DNA of 64,000 nt from an uncultured Sphingomonas sp. (GCF_946478955.1 NZ_CAMLDL010000012.1:1-64000); one strand, 5' to 3'; counted from the stretch's first letter, positions 16,256 through 26,236 are shown. Program-made: numbers and translations. Notes: a model not told the origin generated them from the letters alone.

Positions 16256-19200
16256 TTAGCCGACGAGCGCCATCTTCGGCGGGGCGCTAAGGTCGACGTG
16301 TTCGTCACCGAGAATTCGGCCGAGGCGCATGGCGAGTTCGGCGTCGAGCTGGAAGTCCTGACCGAGTAGGATGTTGGCGGTTCGGCCTTCGCTGATCGAT
16401 ATGACCACGCGGACGATTCCGTTTCCGCCCTTCGCATCGTTGAGTTCGCGTTGAATTTCATGAACTTGCGATGTTTTGCTGAGAATCAACTTCATCTGTA
16501 ACCGGGTCCGCTTTGCAAGCTGATCTAGCGGCTGGAAGCGCTTTACGGTCACGCGCGGGACATCTTCACCGGGGCGGCGGTCGAGTTCTACCGTCATCAG
16601 GCCGCATGCGCCCTGCTTGGCGGCCGCTTCGAGGTCGGAACAGGCCTCGTCGTCGAACGCGGTTGCTTCATATTGGCCGCTGCTGTCAGAGATCGACGCC
16701 ATCATGTAGCGCCGACCCTTGGCCGAGGTGCGCCAGCGTGCGCCTTCAATTAGGCCGGCCATCATCGCCTGACTGCGGCCGCCGTCACTTGGGCCGGGCA
16801 TGGAGGCGAGGTCGCCGAAGGCTTTGACCTTGTGGGCGGCGAGCAAATGCTTCTGCGCGTCCACAGGGTGCGCGGAGAAATAGAAGCCGAAACTGTCGCG
16901 TTCCGCCGCCATGCGCTCGGCCAGTGACCAGCTTGCGCCGCTCGGCAGGCGGATATGGGCAACCTCGTCTTCGCTTGGGCCGCCGAACAGGCCGTGCTGG
17001 CCACTGGTGCGCTGCTCATGAGCCGATGCGGCGTGGGCGAGGATGATCTCTGCGGCGGCGTGGACGGTGGCTCGGTCGGCGTGGAGCCCGTCGAACGCAC
17101 CGGCGGCGGCGAGGCTTTCCAGTTGGCGACGGTTTAGGATCTTCGGGTCGATCCGAGAGGCGAAATCTTCGAGGCTGGTGAAGTCCCCGCCCCGCTTCCG
17201 CTCCTCGACCAGCGACTCCATCGCCTTCTCGCCTACGCCCTTGAGCGCGCCGAGGGCGTATCGAACCTTTCCGTCTTCGACACTGAACGCCGCCTCGGAC
17301 GCGTTGACGTCGGGCGGCAGTACCTCAATGCCGCTCCGGCGGATATCCTCGACGAACAGGGAGAGTTTGTCGGTTTGGTGGATATCATAGCTCATCGACG
17401 CGGCGAAAAACTCAGGTCCGTGATGCGCCTTCAGCCATGCCGTATGATAGGCGACAAGTGCATAGGCGGCGGCGTGGCTCTTGTTGAAGCCGTAGCCTGC
17501 AAACTTGTCGATCAGGTCGAACAGCTCATTGGCCTTTACGGGCGTAATCTCGTGAACCGCCGCCCCTTCGACGAAGCGGGCGCGCTGCGCGTCCATTTCG
17601 CTTTGTATCTTCTTACCCATGGCGCGGCGAAGAAGGTCAGCGTCGCCAAGGCTGTAGCCGGCGAGCACCTGTGCTGCCTGCATCACCTGTTCCTGATAAA
17701 CGAAGATGCCGTAGGTTTCCTTCAGGACCTCTTCCAGCATCGGGTGAGGATAGGCGATATCCTGCCGGCCATTTTTACGGTCCCCGAACAGCGGAATATT
17801 ATCCATCGGGCCGGGGCGGTAGAGCGACACCAGCGCGATAATGTCACCGAAATTGGTCGGCTTCACCGCCGCCAGCGTCCGGCGCATGCCTTCCGATTCC
17901 AGCTGGAACACGCCAACCGTGTCGCCGCGCTGAAGCAGGTCGTAAATCGCCGGATCGTCCCAGGCGAGCGTCGAATAATCAATCTCGACCCCGCGCAGCG
18001 AGAGCAGGCGTTGCCCCTCTTTCAACACCGACAGCGTCTTAAGGCCAAGGAAGTCGAACTTCACCAGCCCCGCCGCTTCGACATATTTCATGTCGAATTG
18101 GGTCACCGGCATGTCGGACCGGGGATCGCGATACAGCGGGACCAGCTGATCAAGCGGTCGATCACCAATGACCACGCCCGCAGCGTGCGTCGAACTATGA
18201 CGCGGCAGACCTTCAAGTTTCATGGCGAGGTCGAACAGGCGTTTCACATCCGGATCGGCCTTAACTTCCTTCGCCAGCTCGCTGACGCCGTTTAAGGCCC
18301 GTTCCAACGTCCAGGGGTCTGTCGGATGATTGGGCACAAGCTTGGCAAGTCGGTCGACCTGGCCATAGCTCATTTGCAGAACGCGGCCAGTGTCCTTCAA
18401 CACGGCGCGTGCCTTCAGCCGTCCGAAGGTGATGATCTGCGCCACCTTGTCCCGGCCATATTTGCCCTGAACGTAGCTGATCACCTTGTCGCGGTGGGTT
18501 TCGCAGAAATCGATGTCGAAGTCGGGCATCGACACACGTTCTGGATTGAGGAAACGTTCGAAAAGCAGATTGAGCTCAATCGGGTCGAGGTCGGTAATGG
18601 TCAATGACCATGCAACGGCACTGCCGGCGCCAGAGCCGCGACCTGGGCCGACCGGAATATCATTGGCCTTTGCCCATTTGATGAAGTCGGCAACGATCAG
18701 GAAGTAGCCGGAAAAGCCCATCCGCTGAATGACCGACAGCTCGAAATCCAGACGCTCTTTATACCTCGCCTTCTCGTCCTCGGTTTTGCCCGCAATCCGC
18801 GCGGCGAGACCGGCGTGCGCCTCTTGCACCAGCATTTCATCTTCGTCATCGCTGAGGCGCGGCAAGATCGGACGGCGTTTTGGCGCGGCGGCCGCGCATC
18901 GCTGCGCGATCACGGCGGTGTTTGCGATCGCTTCGGGCAAATCCGAAAATAGTGACGTCATGACGTCACCCGGCTTCAGCCACGACTCCGGCGAACTGGT
19001 CGGGCGATCCCTATTTTCCACATAGGTCGAATTTGCGATGCACAGCATGGCGTCATGGGCGGCGTGGAACCCCGGCTCGGCATATTGCGCCGGGTTTGTA
19101 GCGACGAGTGGCAGGTCCAGCGCATAGGCAAGATCGATCAGCGCCGATTCCGCAGTCTCTTCCGTGGCATTACCGCGACGCGAAAGCTCAACATACAGGC

Positions 19201-19702
19201 GGTTTGGGAATAATCCCCTGAGACGGTCTGCATAAGCCGCCGCACGGTCAGCCTGCCCATCAGCAAACAGGCGGGCAATCGCCCCTTCCCCACCCGCAGT
19301 TAGGCAGATCAGACCCTCGGTAGCGCCATCCAATGCATCGAAGCGAACATGGGGATCTTCATGGGCGGGCCGGTCAATGTGCGAGGCACTGACCAAACGA
19401 ACGAGATTATCATACCCCCGCTCGTCCTGAGCAAGCAAGACCAGCCAGTCTATTGCACCCTTCGGCCCGATATCGGCGGGACGGGCAACGGCGATCGTCG
19501 TGCCGATGATTGGCTGCACCCCCTCACCCAAACAAGCGTCACCAAACGCCATGGATGCGTAGAGGCCATTGCGGTCGGTAAGTGCGGCGGCAGGGAAACC
19601 CAGTTTATTGACCTGCTTGCCAATCGCCTTGGGCTCCATCGCGCCTTCGAGCATCGTGAAGGATGAAAACAGGCGAAGCGGAACGTAGGGCATGGAGGGC
19701 AT
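16256..19702 (-). CDS. dnaE: DNA polymerase III alpha subunit
   Basis: Replicative polymerase catalytic subunit, about 1148 residues. An N-terminal PHP domain begins at the conserved PLRLFSSFTMLEGAM. The palm has the metal-binding Asp pair in MPDFDIDF and the GPGRGSGAGSAVAW motif. A helix-hairpin-helix and OB-fold follow in the C-terminal third. Start uncertain: ATG codons at 19702 and 19693 both fit, neither with a clear ribosome binding site; a TTG at 19762 would touch the upstream gene. Last gene of the proS-lolC-lolD-lipoprotein-dnaE run. Full length, so this is the DnaE1 type rather than the mutagenesis-associated DnaE2. Confidence 0.95.
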   Translation of the reverse strand: MPSMPYVPLRLFSSFTMLEGAMEPKAIGKQVNKLGFPAAALTDRNGLYASMAFGDACLGEGVQPIIGTTIAVARPADIGPKGAIDWLVLLAQDERGYDNLVRLVSASHIDRPAHEDPHVRFDALDGATEGLICLTAGGEGAIARLFADGQADRAAAYADRLRGLFPNRLYVELSRRGNATEETAESALIDLAYALDLPLVATNPAQYAEPGFHAAHDAMLCIANSTYVENRDRPTSSPESWLKPGDVMTSLFSDLPEAIANTAVIAQRCAAAAPKRRPILPRLSDDEDEMLVQEAHAGLAARIAGKTEDEKARYKERLDFELSVIQRMGFSGYFLIVADFIKWAKANDIPVGPGRGSGAGSAVAWSLTITDLDPIELNLLFERFLNPERVSMPDFDIDFCETHRDKVISYVQGKYGRDKVAQIITFGRLKARAVLKDTGRVLQMSYGQVDRLAKLVPNHPTDPWTLERALNGVSELAKEVKADPDVKRLFDLAMKLEGLPRHSSTHAAGVVIGDRPLDQLVPLYRDPRSDMPVTQFDMKYVEAAGLVKFDFLGLKTLSVLKEGQRLLSLRGVEIDYSTLAWDDPAIYDLLQRGDTVGVFQLESEGMRRTLAAVKPTNFGDIIALVSLYRPGPMDNIPLFGDRKNGRQDIAYPHPMLEEVLKETYGIFVYQEQVMQAAQVLAGYSLGDADLLRRAMGKKIQSEMDAQRARFVEGAAVHEITPVKANELFDLIDKFAGYGFNKSHAAAYALVAYHTAWLKAHHGPEFFAASMSYDIHQTDKLSLFVEDIRRSGIEVLPPDVNASEAAFSVEDGKVRYALGALKGVGEKAMESLVEERKRGGDFTSLEDFASRIDPKILNRRQLESLAAAGAFDGLHADRATVHAAAEIILAHAASAHEQRTSGQHGLFGGPSEDEVAHIRLPSGASWSLAERMAAERDSFGFYFSAHPVDAQKHLLAAHKVKAFGDLASMPGPSDGGRSQAMMAGLIEGARWRTSAKGRRYMMASISDSSGQYEATAFDDEACSDLEAAAKQGACGLMTVELDRRPGEDVPRVTVKRFQPLDQLAKRTRLQMKLILSKTSQVHEIQRELNDAKGGNGIVRVVISISEGRTANILLGQDFQLDAELAMRLGRILGDEHVDLSAPPKMALVG

Positions 19703-19763
19703 CGGACCACTATGGGGAGCAAGCCCGTGAGTCGCTACCCCGCGCGGTCCACTTATCCCCAAC

Positions 19764-20294
19764 TTAAAGCGTCGACGGCCAGCCCATCAGGCCATCTATG
19801 TCGCGGATATACCAGCGATATGCCTGCATGACGCAGTCGGTATCGGCGCAGCGATCACGGTCGGCGAGATAGCGCCTGCCCATGGCGCGAAGGCGGTCCT
19901 GCTGATCCGGCGTGCCTTCGTCCATCGCCCGAGCAAAATTGCGGGCGGCAATGCGGTCCCGCTGCGCCAACTCAGGATCAGAACAGATCATATCTTCGAC
20001 GCGCGACAACAGGCCCGCGCATTCGAAGCTGGGCCCATTGGGGTCCAGCTTGGGCTCGCGGTCCTTTGCTGGTGTCACAGCATTCGCTACCTGCGGCTTG
20101 TCGATCAGTTCGTTTGATGCAGCGTCAATTGGCCCGTTCTGGGCGTCCGCTTCCTCGGCCAAATTCTGATCAATATTGTCCGCTTCCGGACCCACGGCCT
20201 CGGCCGTCGCCTGATCGTCGGTCAAGCGGTCCTTGCTGGTGCCGTCACAGCCGCCCACCACCAGCATAGCCGCGAGGATCAGGGCGCAGCGCAT
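19764..20294 (-). CDS. Putative lipoprotein with LprI/DUF1311-like domain
   Basis: A 176-residue predicted lipoprotein. The signal peptide ends in a lipobox VVGGC (Cys at about 16). An acidic linker follows (about 20-75). The C-terminal half has four cysteines and the pattern SFECAGLLSRVEDMICSD...LAQRDRIAARNFARAM, typical of the LprI (lysozyme inhibitor) family. The ATG at 20294 overlaps the lolD stop (TGATG); a GTG one codon earlier is less likely. Its place directly after lolCD, which export lipoproteins, is suggestive but is not proof of a functional link. Confidence 0.75.
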   Translation of the reverse strand: MRCALILAAMLVVGGCDGTSKDRLTDDQATAEAVGPEADNIDQNLAEEADAQNGPIDAASNELIDKPQVANAVTPAKDREPKLDPNGPSFECAGLLSRVEDMICSDPELAQRDRIAARNFARAMDEGTPDQQDRLRAMGRRYLADRDRCADTDCVMQAYRWYIRDIDGLMGWPSTL

Positions 20295-20968
20295 CACGCC
20301 AGCTTGCCATCGTGCAGGCGCACGACACGGTCCATTCGCGCGGCAAGCCGTTCGTTGTGGGTTGCGATCAGTGCGGAACTTCCCTCTCCGCGCACAAGCG
20401 TCAAAAACTCCCCCAGGACGCGGTCGGCCGTCGCCTCGTCGAGATTGCCCGTCGGTTCGTCGGCAAGCACGAGCGGCGGCCGGTTGGCGAGCGCGCGGGC
20501 GACGGCAACGCGCTGCTGCTCCCCGCCCGACAATGCCGACGGGCGGTGGTCGAGCCGCGCGCCAAGGCCCAGCGTCGTAAGCAGGTCATTGGCGCGAGTT
20601 GTGGCGCTGTTCATATCCGAACCGTGGATGATCTGCGGCAACACCACATTTTCCACCGCGTCAAATTCCGGCAACAGATGGTGGAACTGGTATACAAAAC
20701 CCAGCGCGTCGCGGCGAAGCGCGGTGCGGCCATTGTCATCAAGGCTCGCTGCCTCCTGCCCGGCAATGCGAATTGATCCCTCAAACCCGCCTTCGAGCAA
20801 GCCTACCGCCTGCAACAAGGTTGATTTGCCGCTTCCCGATGGGCCGAGCAAAGCGACAATTTCTCCCGGCTGTATTGTCAGATCGACACCGCGCAGCACC
20901 TCAAGCTGGGTTTCACCCTGGGTAAAGGAGCGGCGGAGGTCACGCGTTTGAAGAACCGGCTCACTCAT
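20294..20968 (-). CDS. lolD: Lipoprotein-releasing ABC transporter ATPase
   Basis: ATPase of the Lol system that extracts lipoproteins from the inner membrane for transfer to the outer membrane. 224 residues with Walker [10 protein letters not shown] (about 43-51), the Q-loop region [12 protein letters not shown], signature [15 protein letters not shown] and Walker [12 protein letters not shown]. Its ATG lies inside the last codons of lolC (8-base overlap), so the two are translationally coupled. Confidence 0.95.
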   Translation of the reverse strand: MSEPVLQTRDLRRSFTQGETQLEVLRGVDLTIQPGEIVALLGPSGSGKSTLLQAVGLLEGGFEGSIRIAGQEAASLDDNGRTALRRDALGFVYQFHHLLPEFDAVENVVLPQIIHGSDMNSATTRANDLLTTLGLGARLDHRPSALSGGEQQRVAVARALANRPPLVLADEPTGNLDEATADRVLGEFLTLVRGEGSSALIATHNERLAARMDRVVRLHDGKLA

Positions 20969-22211
20969 AGCGGAGCACCTGCACGGGATCAGTCGCTGCT
21001 GCGCGGCGGGCGGGGAACAGCGTCGCCAGATAGGTAAGAACCAGCGTCAGAGCGATGATCATGAACACTTCGACGGGATCGGTCCGCGACGGCAGCTCCA
21101 CCAGCATTCGCACCGAAGGATCCCACATATTTTGTCCGGTAATAATTTGAATGGCGTCGACCATCGGTTGACGGAAAAACAGCACAATAGCCCCTAGCAA
21201 TGAACCGATGAGAATGCCGGTGGTCCCAATTGTCAGGCCGACGGTCATGAAGATCCGGGTCATTGATTTGCGGCTGGCCCCCATCGTTCGCAGGATCGCA
21301 ATGTCACGCGTCTTGGCACGGACCAGCATGATCAGCGACGAGGCGATGTTGAAGGCGGCGACCAGAATTATGATCGACAATACGACGAACATCACCACGC
21401 GCTCAATTTCAAGCGCCTTGAACAATGCATCGTTCATGTCTTTCCAGGTGGCGACAACGCCCTTCCCGTCCATGATCGTCCGAAGCTGCGGCGTTAGGGC
21501 GTCCACCTTGTCGGGATTGTCGGTGTGCAGCTCAATCATGCCAATCTGATCACCCATCAACAGCAACGTCTGCGCGTCCTGCATCGGCATGACGACATAA
21601 GCCTGATCATATTGATAGATGCCGGTTTCAAACACCGCGCCAACGGTATAGCTGACCATCCGCGGAACGGTGCCAACTGGTGTCGACCGCCCATCGGGGT
21701 TGATCAACGTGATTTCACTGCCGGGATAGGCGCCGGTGGCCTGCGCCAGCGCGCTACCGATTGCAACGCGGTTACTGCCGGGCGTGATCGACTTCATGTC
21801 GCCGGATTTCACATTTTCGTTAAGAACGGCGTTGCCGCGTATATCCTCCATCGTGTTGCCACGCACGAGCACACCTTCGACGCGGCCATTGGCCGATGCC
21901 ATTAGAGGTTGTTCAATCAGCGGCGTGGCAGACGTAACGTGCGGCACTTTGCGCGCCTCGGCGGCGATACGCTGCCAATCGGGCAACATGCCATCATACC
22001 CCTGGAGAATGATGTGCCCATTGAGGCCCGCCGTCTTTTCAAACAGCTCGGCACGAAATCCATTCATCACGCTCATAACGATGATCAGGGCCGCGACCCC
22101 CAAGGCCACCGCGCCGACCGAGAAGCCGGCGACGACGAAGATGAATCCCTCACCCTTGCGCGGCAGCAGGTAGCGCTTGGCAATCATCTTTTCATGGGTG
22201 GAGAGGATCAT
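20961..22211 (-). CDS. lolC: Lipoprotein-releasing ABC transporter permease
   Basis: Membrane subunit of the Lol exporter, 416 residues: one N-terminal membrane helix (about 22-45), a large periplasmic domain (about 50-260), and three C-terminal helices with the MacB/FtsX fold ([18 protein letters not shown], then two more). Only one permease gene is present here, so it may form a homodimer as LolF does in other bacteria instead of a LolC/LolE pair. The start overlaps the proS stop (ATGA). Confidence 0.93.
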   Translation of the reverse strand: MILSTHEKMIAKRYLLPRKGEGFIFVVAGFSVGAVALGVAALIIVMSVMNGFRAELFEKTAGLNGHIILQGYDGMLPDWQRIAAEARKVPHVTSATPLIEQPLMASANGRVEGVLVRGNTMEDIRGNAVLNENVKSGDMKSITPGSNRVAIGSALAQATGAYPGSEITLINPDGRSTPVGTVPRMVSYTVGAVFETGIYQYDQAYVVMPMQDAQTLLLMGDQIGMIELHTDNPDKVDALTPQLRTIMDGKGVVATWKDMNDALFKALEIERVVMFVVLSIIILVAAFNIASSLIMLVRAKTRDIAILRTMGASRKSMTRIFMTVGLTIGTTGILIGSLLGAIVLFFRQPMVDAIQIITGQNMWDPSVRMLVELPSRTDPVEVFMIIALTLVLTYLATLFPARRAAATDPVQVLRYE

Positions 22212-23530
22212 GCAGTCAGGCGCTCAATGGCTGCGTCGATCGAAAGTTCCTCTTTGTCACCGGTGCGGCGATTTTTAAGCTCCACCACGCCGCTCGCCAG
22301 GCCGCGCGGGCCGATGATCAACTGCCACGGCAGGCCCATCAGATCCATCGATCCAAGCTTTACCCCGCCCCGCTCATCGCGGTCATCGTAGAGGACTTCG
22401 ATATTGGCAGCCGACAGGCGGGCGTAAATGTCGTCCGCCGCCTTGACCGAGGCTTCGTCATCGCCGCGCATGGTGACCAGCCCGACCTTCCATGGCGCAA
22501 CTTCCTCGGGCCAGACAATGCCCTTCTCGTCATGGCTCGCCTCAATGATAGCGCCGACCAGGCGCGACACGCCGATGCCGTAGCTGCCCATTTCCGGCGA
22601 CACCATCGATCCATCAGGCCCGGATACTTTAAGACCCATCGATGCGCTGTACTTCGTGCCGAAGTAGAAGATGTGCCCGACCTCGATTCCGCGGCCGGTG
22701 CGCTGGCGCTCAGAGGCAACCTCTGCCCAACGCCTCTCATCATGGGTTTCATCGGTTGCAGAATAGGTTGTGCTGACCTGTTGAAACAATTTCTCAAGTC
22801 CGGCGGCGTCATCATAGCTGAGATCCGCCTGCCCCCAATCAAACTCCTCAAACGCCGCGTCGTAGAAAACTTCGCTCTCACCCGTGGGCGCGAGCACGAT
22901 GAATTCGTGTGACAGGTCGCCGCCGATCGGGCCAGACGCGGCCTTCATCGGCACAGCCTTGATCCCCATCCGCTGGAACGTCCGCAGGTACGCGAGCAGC
23001 TGGGTATAGTAGCTATTGCGGGCCCCTGCTTCGTCGAGATCGAAACTGTAGGCATCTTTCATTAGAAATTCGCGCCCGCGCATCACGCCGAAGCGCGGGC
23101 GGACCTCGTCGCGGAACTTCCACTGGATATGATAGAGCGTGCGCGGCAGGTCGCGGTAGCTCTTCACGTCATCGCGGAAGATGCTGGTGATCATTTCCTC
23201 ATTGGTCGGGCCGTAGAGCATCTCGCGCTCATGCCGATCCTTGATGCGCAGCATTTCCGGACCATAAGCATCATACCGGCCCGACTGACGCCACAGGTCC
23301 GCCGACTGCAGCGTCGGCATAAGGAGCTCAATCGAACCGGCCTTGTCCTGCTCTTCGCGAACAATCTGTTCGATCTTCTGGAGGACGCGCCAGCCCATTG
23401 GCAGCCATGCATAAATGCCGGCGGCGGTCTGACGCACAAGGCCAGCCTGCAGCATCAGCTTGTGGCTGACGATCTGGGCGTCCGAAGGGCTTTCCTTCAT
23501 GACGGGGAGGAAGGAACGGGAAACGCGCAA
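22208..23530 (-). CDS. proS: Proline--tRNA ligase
   Basis: Charges tRNA-Pro; 440 residues, the short alphaproteobacterial type without the editing insertion. Class II motifs are visible: motif 1 around [18 protein letters not shown], motif 2 in [25 protein letters not shown], and an anticodon-binding domain from about 345 ([18 protein letters not shown]). No ATG precedes the conserved N-terminus. TTG at 23530 begins RVSRSFLPV exactly where the family starts and has AGGA 8 bases upstream; the frame upstream of it is not conserved-looking. First gene of the operon leading to lolC, lolD and dnaE. Confidence 0.95.
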   Translation of the reverse strand: MRVSRSFLPVMKESPSDAQIVSHKLMLQAGLVRQTAAGIYAWLPMGWRVLQKIEQIVREEQDKAGSIELLMPTLQSADLWRQSGRYDAYGPEMLRIKDRHEREMLYGPTNEEMITSIFRDDVKSYRDLPRTLYHIQWKFRDEVRPRFGVMRGREFLMKDAYSFDLDEAGARNSYYTQLLAYLRTFQRMGIKAVPMKAASGPIGGDLSHEFIVLAPTGESEVFYDAAFEEFDWGQADLSYDDAAGLEKLFQQVSTTYSATDETHDERRWAEVASERQRTGRGIEVGHIFYFGTKYSASMGLKVSGPDGSMVSPEMGSYGIGVSRLVGAIIEASHDEKGIVWPEEVAPWKVGLVTMRGDDEASVKAADDIYARLSAANIEVLYDDRDERGGVKLGSMDLMGLPWQLIIGPRGLASGVVELKNRRTGDKEELSIDAAIERLTA

Positions 23531-23639
23531 GGGAATGTCCTGTGTCGAGAAAGTGAATTTGCCTGAGCGTCCTAATGGGGCGCCCGCGCCAAGGCAATCG
23601 CCGTTCCGCTGTGGCGCGATAGTCACAGCTTGATCCATT

Positions 23640-23842
23640 ATGTGTCTTAGCGGCGATTTTTGCGTGACTCGACCAATCCGAGAGGCGTAGCAATTCGCTC
23701 ATCGGATCAAGGCCATCGGCCGGAAGTCCATGGGAGGAAGCCTTATCGCCCGGTCAGGGGGTGGGAGGCGAGGAAACTTCCAAGGGGGCTGACGAGCAAT
23801 CGTCACGCAAGGACGCCCGGGCTTAATCGCCCGGGCGTTTTT
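23640..23842 (+). ncRNA. Candidate structured non-coding RNA, unknown type
   Basis: The 292-bp gap between proS and a GT87 gene carries a strong plus-strand terminator with no plus-strand gene in front of it. Upstream of it lie a 6-bp hairpin with a GCAA (GNRA) loop (23789-23804, TGACGA/TCGTCA), a hairpin GGAA-AC-TTCC (23772-23781), an alternative pairing GGAAGT (23722) with ACTTCC, and purine-rich G runs. It does not show the signatures of RNase P, tmRNA, SRP or 6S RNA that I know. No convincing promoter was found, so the 5' end given is arbitrary. Confidence 0.4.
23813..23842 (+). terminator. Rho-independent terminator without an upstream gene
   Basis: A perfect 10-bp stem (ACGCCCGGGC / GCCCGGGCGT) with a TTAATC loop followed by TTTT. 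The loop contains the stop codon of the minus-strand GT87 gene. It points at a plus-strand transcript coming from 23.6-23.8 kb. Confidence 0.8.
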
Positions 23843-24821
23843 GTTTTCGCGCGGACGCGGCCAGTTCCCACGCGGATAAAATCGTCGGCAGCGGCGGCAT
23901 CACATGCGCCAAGGCGAAGGCAGCGGGATAGCTTTCCTTCCATACCAAAATGGCAAGAAACGGCAGGATTGGTACAAAATCATACACCATGGCGTAGGGC
24001 ACAAAGAGCAGGCTGGCGCAGCACACCGCCGCGCTTGTCGTGACGACGTCAGCATGTTTGAACCTGAAAATTAGCCAAAGTCCCGCCGCCGCGCCGACAA
24101 TCATGAAGGGAACCGGAGACACGCCGATGCGGTCGGCCAGGCTTGCCGGGGTGACACCGCCGTTAATGATGTGCTGATCATTGAGCACCGCGCGGAAGTG
24201 GCCGAGCGAATGAACCCAGTCGATCCAGGGCTGCGTCCCGAACGCAATCAGGGACGCGGCCACCACGAGCGCGAAGCCCGCCCCCGCACCGAAGAACGCG
24301 GACCAGTCCCGCCGGATCAGAAGCAGAATTGGTGCGAGCGCCACAAGCTGCGGCTTGATCGATGCGATGAGCCCCAGGGCGACACCAGCGACCAGGCGCC
24401 GGTCGGTCGCAAAACTCCAAAGCATCAATGCCCCGAGCATGATCGAGACCTGTCCAGTAATCAGGCCCGCCACGATTACCGGGCTCACCAATACCGACAT
24501 CAATTCGCGACGACGCAAGAAGCGGCGGGCGATGGCGACGTAAGCTGTCAGGCTGAGCGCGACCCAGCCGATCAGCGCGGGCACCAACGGAATGAATGAA
24601 AGCGGCTGTATCCATATCAGCATGGTCGGAGCGTAGGGGAACGGAAAGGCCGGCGTCGTGGAGTATGCGTCGGACACCGGGCCATTGGCGACGCGCCAAT
24701 ATACCGAGAAATCATTGCCCCACCCGTGAGCGACGGTGAACGTCAGCACGATCCACACGCAAGTCACAAACGAGGTAACGAACGCGAGTGTCGCCGCCGA
24801 ATGCCGCAGGATTCCCCCCAT
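23823..24821 (-). CDS. GT87-family (DUF2029) membrane glycosyltransferase, copy A
   Basis: A 332-residue polytopic membrane protein. The early motif GNDFSVYWRVAN carries the conserved acidic residue of polyprenol-dependent mannosyl/arabinosyl-type transferases, followed by PFPYAPTMLIW, then about eight more hydrophobic helices including SIKPQLVALAP and FGTQPWIDWV. Members use polyprenyl-phosphate sugars at the membrane; donor and acceptor here are unknown. The ATG at 24821 aligns with the N-terminus of its neighbour; upstream frame is not used. It lies 44 bases after a clear paralogue in the same orientation. Confidence 0.8.
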   Translation of the reverse strand: MGGILRHSAATLAFVTSFVTCVWIVLTFTVAHGWGNDFSVYWRVANGPVSDAYSTTPAFPFPYAPTMLIWIQPLSFIPLVPALIGWVALSLTAYVAIARRFLRRRELMSVLVSPVIVAGLITGQVSIMLGALMLWSFATDRRLVAGVALGLIASIKPQLVALAPILLLIRRDWSAFFGAGAGFALVVAASLIAFGTQPWIDWVHSLGHFRAVLNDQHIINGGVTPASLADRIGVSPVPFMIVGAAAGLWLIFRFKHADVVTTSAAVCCASLLFVPYAMVYDFVPILPFLAILVWKESYPAAFALAHVMPPLPTILSAWELAASARKQKRPGD

Positions 24822-24865
24822 GACAGAAACGCTATCACTGGCGGGGCGAGAAGCAAGCGACGCGC

Positions 24866-25873
24866 TTATTCCACCTTTGCGACAGGCGCATCGCGGGCCG
24901 CGGCCGCGCGGTCCAGTTCCCACGCCGCGATCAACACCGGCGCAGGAGGTAAAATTTCGGCCAGAGCCAAGGCCGCGCCAAATCGCCCGCGCCAGATCGC
25001 AACCGCCAAAAATGGCAGAATGCCGACAAAATCATATACCAGGGCGTAAGGCGCCGCGAGCAGGCTGCCGCAGGTGACGACCGCGCACTGGCCGACCGCA
25101 TCGAGATTGCGGCAACGCCAGATCAGCCACAAGGCTACGCATGCACCGATTATCATAACGGGCACCGCCGAAAATCCCCATCGTTCGGCAAGACTTGCCG
25201 GGGTGAGGCCGCCGCTAATAATATCCTTGTCATGCAACACCGTGCGAAAATGATCGAGCGAGGCAGCCCAATCGATCCATGGCTGCATGCCGTAGACCAC
25301 AACCGCGAGCACGACGATCAATGCAAACGAGACCGCCGCAGCGCCAAACGCACCCCAGTCGCGGCGCAAAAGCAGCAAGATGGGCGCAAGAGCGACCAAT
25401 TGCGGTTTCACCGTCGCAATCGCGCCTAGTAGCACGCCGCCCGCCATTCGATTTGGCGCACCCATCGCGATGAGCAGCATGGCGGCGAGCACCATCGACA
25501 CCTGCCCGGTAAGCAAGCAATCGAGAATTACGGGGCTGACAAAGACCAGCAACATCTCGCGCGCCGAAAGATGGGTTCGGCATGCCCAAAAGAGACAGAA
25601 CAGGCTGATGATCATCCACGCGGCCAGCGCGGGACCGAATTTCACCAGCGATAACGGCGCGATCCACAACAGCATGGTCGGCGCATAGGGGAAGGGAAAT
25701 TCCGGAACCGGCGAATAGGCCAGCTCAACCGGCAGGTTTGCCACTCGCCAATAAACGGAAAAATCATTGCCAAGCGTGCCGTGGCCTGCAGTGAGGACGA
25801 TAATGCCAATTCCCGTCAACAGGGACGCAAGTATCGCCAATGCCGGCGCCGGATGTTTGGTTATACCCCCCAC
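24866..25873 (-). CDS. GT87-family (DUF2029) membrane glycosyltransferase, copy B
   Basis: A 335-residue paralogue of the gene at 23823, sharing GNDFSVYWRVAN, FPFPYAPTML, TVKPQLVALAPILLLLRRDW, GMQPWIDW and PYALVYDFVGILPFLA. The start is best placed at GTG 25873, where GGITKHPAPAL matches GGILRHSAATL of the paralogue; the TTG/ATG-initiated longer version adds 19 unrelated residues. The pair arose by tandem duplication, and divergence between copies suggests that both are kept for different substrates or partners. Confidence 0.8.
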   Translation of the reverse strand: MGGITKHPAPALAILASLLTGIGIIVLTAGHGTLGNDFSVYWRVANLPVELAYSPVPEFPFPYAPTMLLWIAPLSLVKFGPALAAWMIISLFCLFWACRTHLSAREMLLVFVSPVILDCLLTGQVSMVLAAMLLIAMGAPNRMAGGVLLGAIATVKPQLVALAPILLLLRRDWGAFGAAAVSFALIVVLAVVVYGMQPWIDWAASLDHFRTVLHDKDIISGGLTPASLAERWGFSAVPVMIIGACVALWLIWRCRNLDAVGQCAVVTCGSLLAAPYALVYDFVGILPFLAVAIWRGRFGAALALAEILPPAPVLIAAWELDRAAAARDAPVAKVE

Positions 25874-26038
25874 AAACACGCAGCCTAACGTTCGCACCCG
25901 GCTAAACAAGCAACATCGCGATTGCCGCATTTATCTTTTATGGGCCAGGCTATGATTGGCAGCATCGGCACCGTCGCAGTTCTGGCCAACTGGTTCGCTG
26001 CCCACGCCCAAACGACCACGATGTGAGTTTTTGCAGGA

Positions 26039-26115
26039 TGGTAGCGGAGGAGGGACTTGAACCCCCGACACGCGGATTATGATTCCGCTGCTCTAACCAA
26101 CTGAGCTACTCCGCC
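26039..26115 (-). tRNA. tRNA-Met (anticodon CAT), elongator type
   Basis: Full cloverleaf: acceptor GGCGGAG paired with CTCCGCT, D-arm GCTC...GAGC, anticodon stem GCGGA/TCCGC with loop ATCATAA, T-arm GGGGG TTCAAGT CCCTC, discriminator A and an encoded CCA. CAT anticodon with G1-U72 and the AATCATAATCC arm fits elongator Met in alphaproteobacteria, not initiator (no GGG/CCC anticodon stem) and less likely the lysidine-modified Ile type. Confidence 0.93.
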
Positions 26116-26185
26116 CCGAAAGGCTTTCCCCTTGCAGGGTGCGGACGGGCCTATAGGGTTGTCGTATGTTGTCGTCAACAAGGCT

Positions 26186-26210
26186 GGAACCGGTTGCCGT
26201 CCGCCTCGTT
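26186..26210 (+). promoter_or_regulatory. EcfG-type general stress promoter, perfect match
   Basis: GGAAC (26186-26190), 16 bases, CGTT (26207-26210). Transcription would begin near 26218, about 20 bases ahead of the DUF3775 start codon. The GGAACC start of the -35 is shared with the sites at 471 and 15127. Confidence 0.7.
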
Positions 26211-26236
26211 CAAGCGACAGGAAACGAGAGGCCGAT

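Noticed and set aside
16256..19702. SOS-inducible mutagenesis polymerase
   Set aside because: The polymerase is the full-length replicative DnaE in an operon with proS and lol genes; no imuA/imuB or LexA box is nearby.
25940..26026. 28-codon frame MGQAMIGSIGTVAVLANWF...
   Set aside because: Hydrophobic start looks protein-like, but there is no ribosome binding site, no promoter and no conservation evidence.
25874..26036. Intergenic stretch between the GT87 gene and tRNA-Met
   Set aside because: No gene, hairpin or promoter beyond the small frame noted above could be supported.
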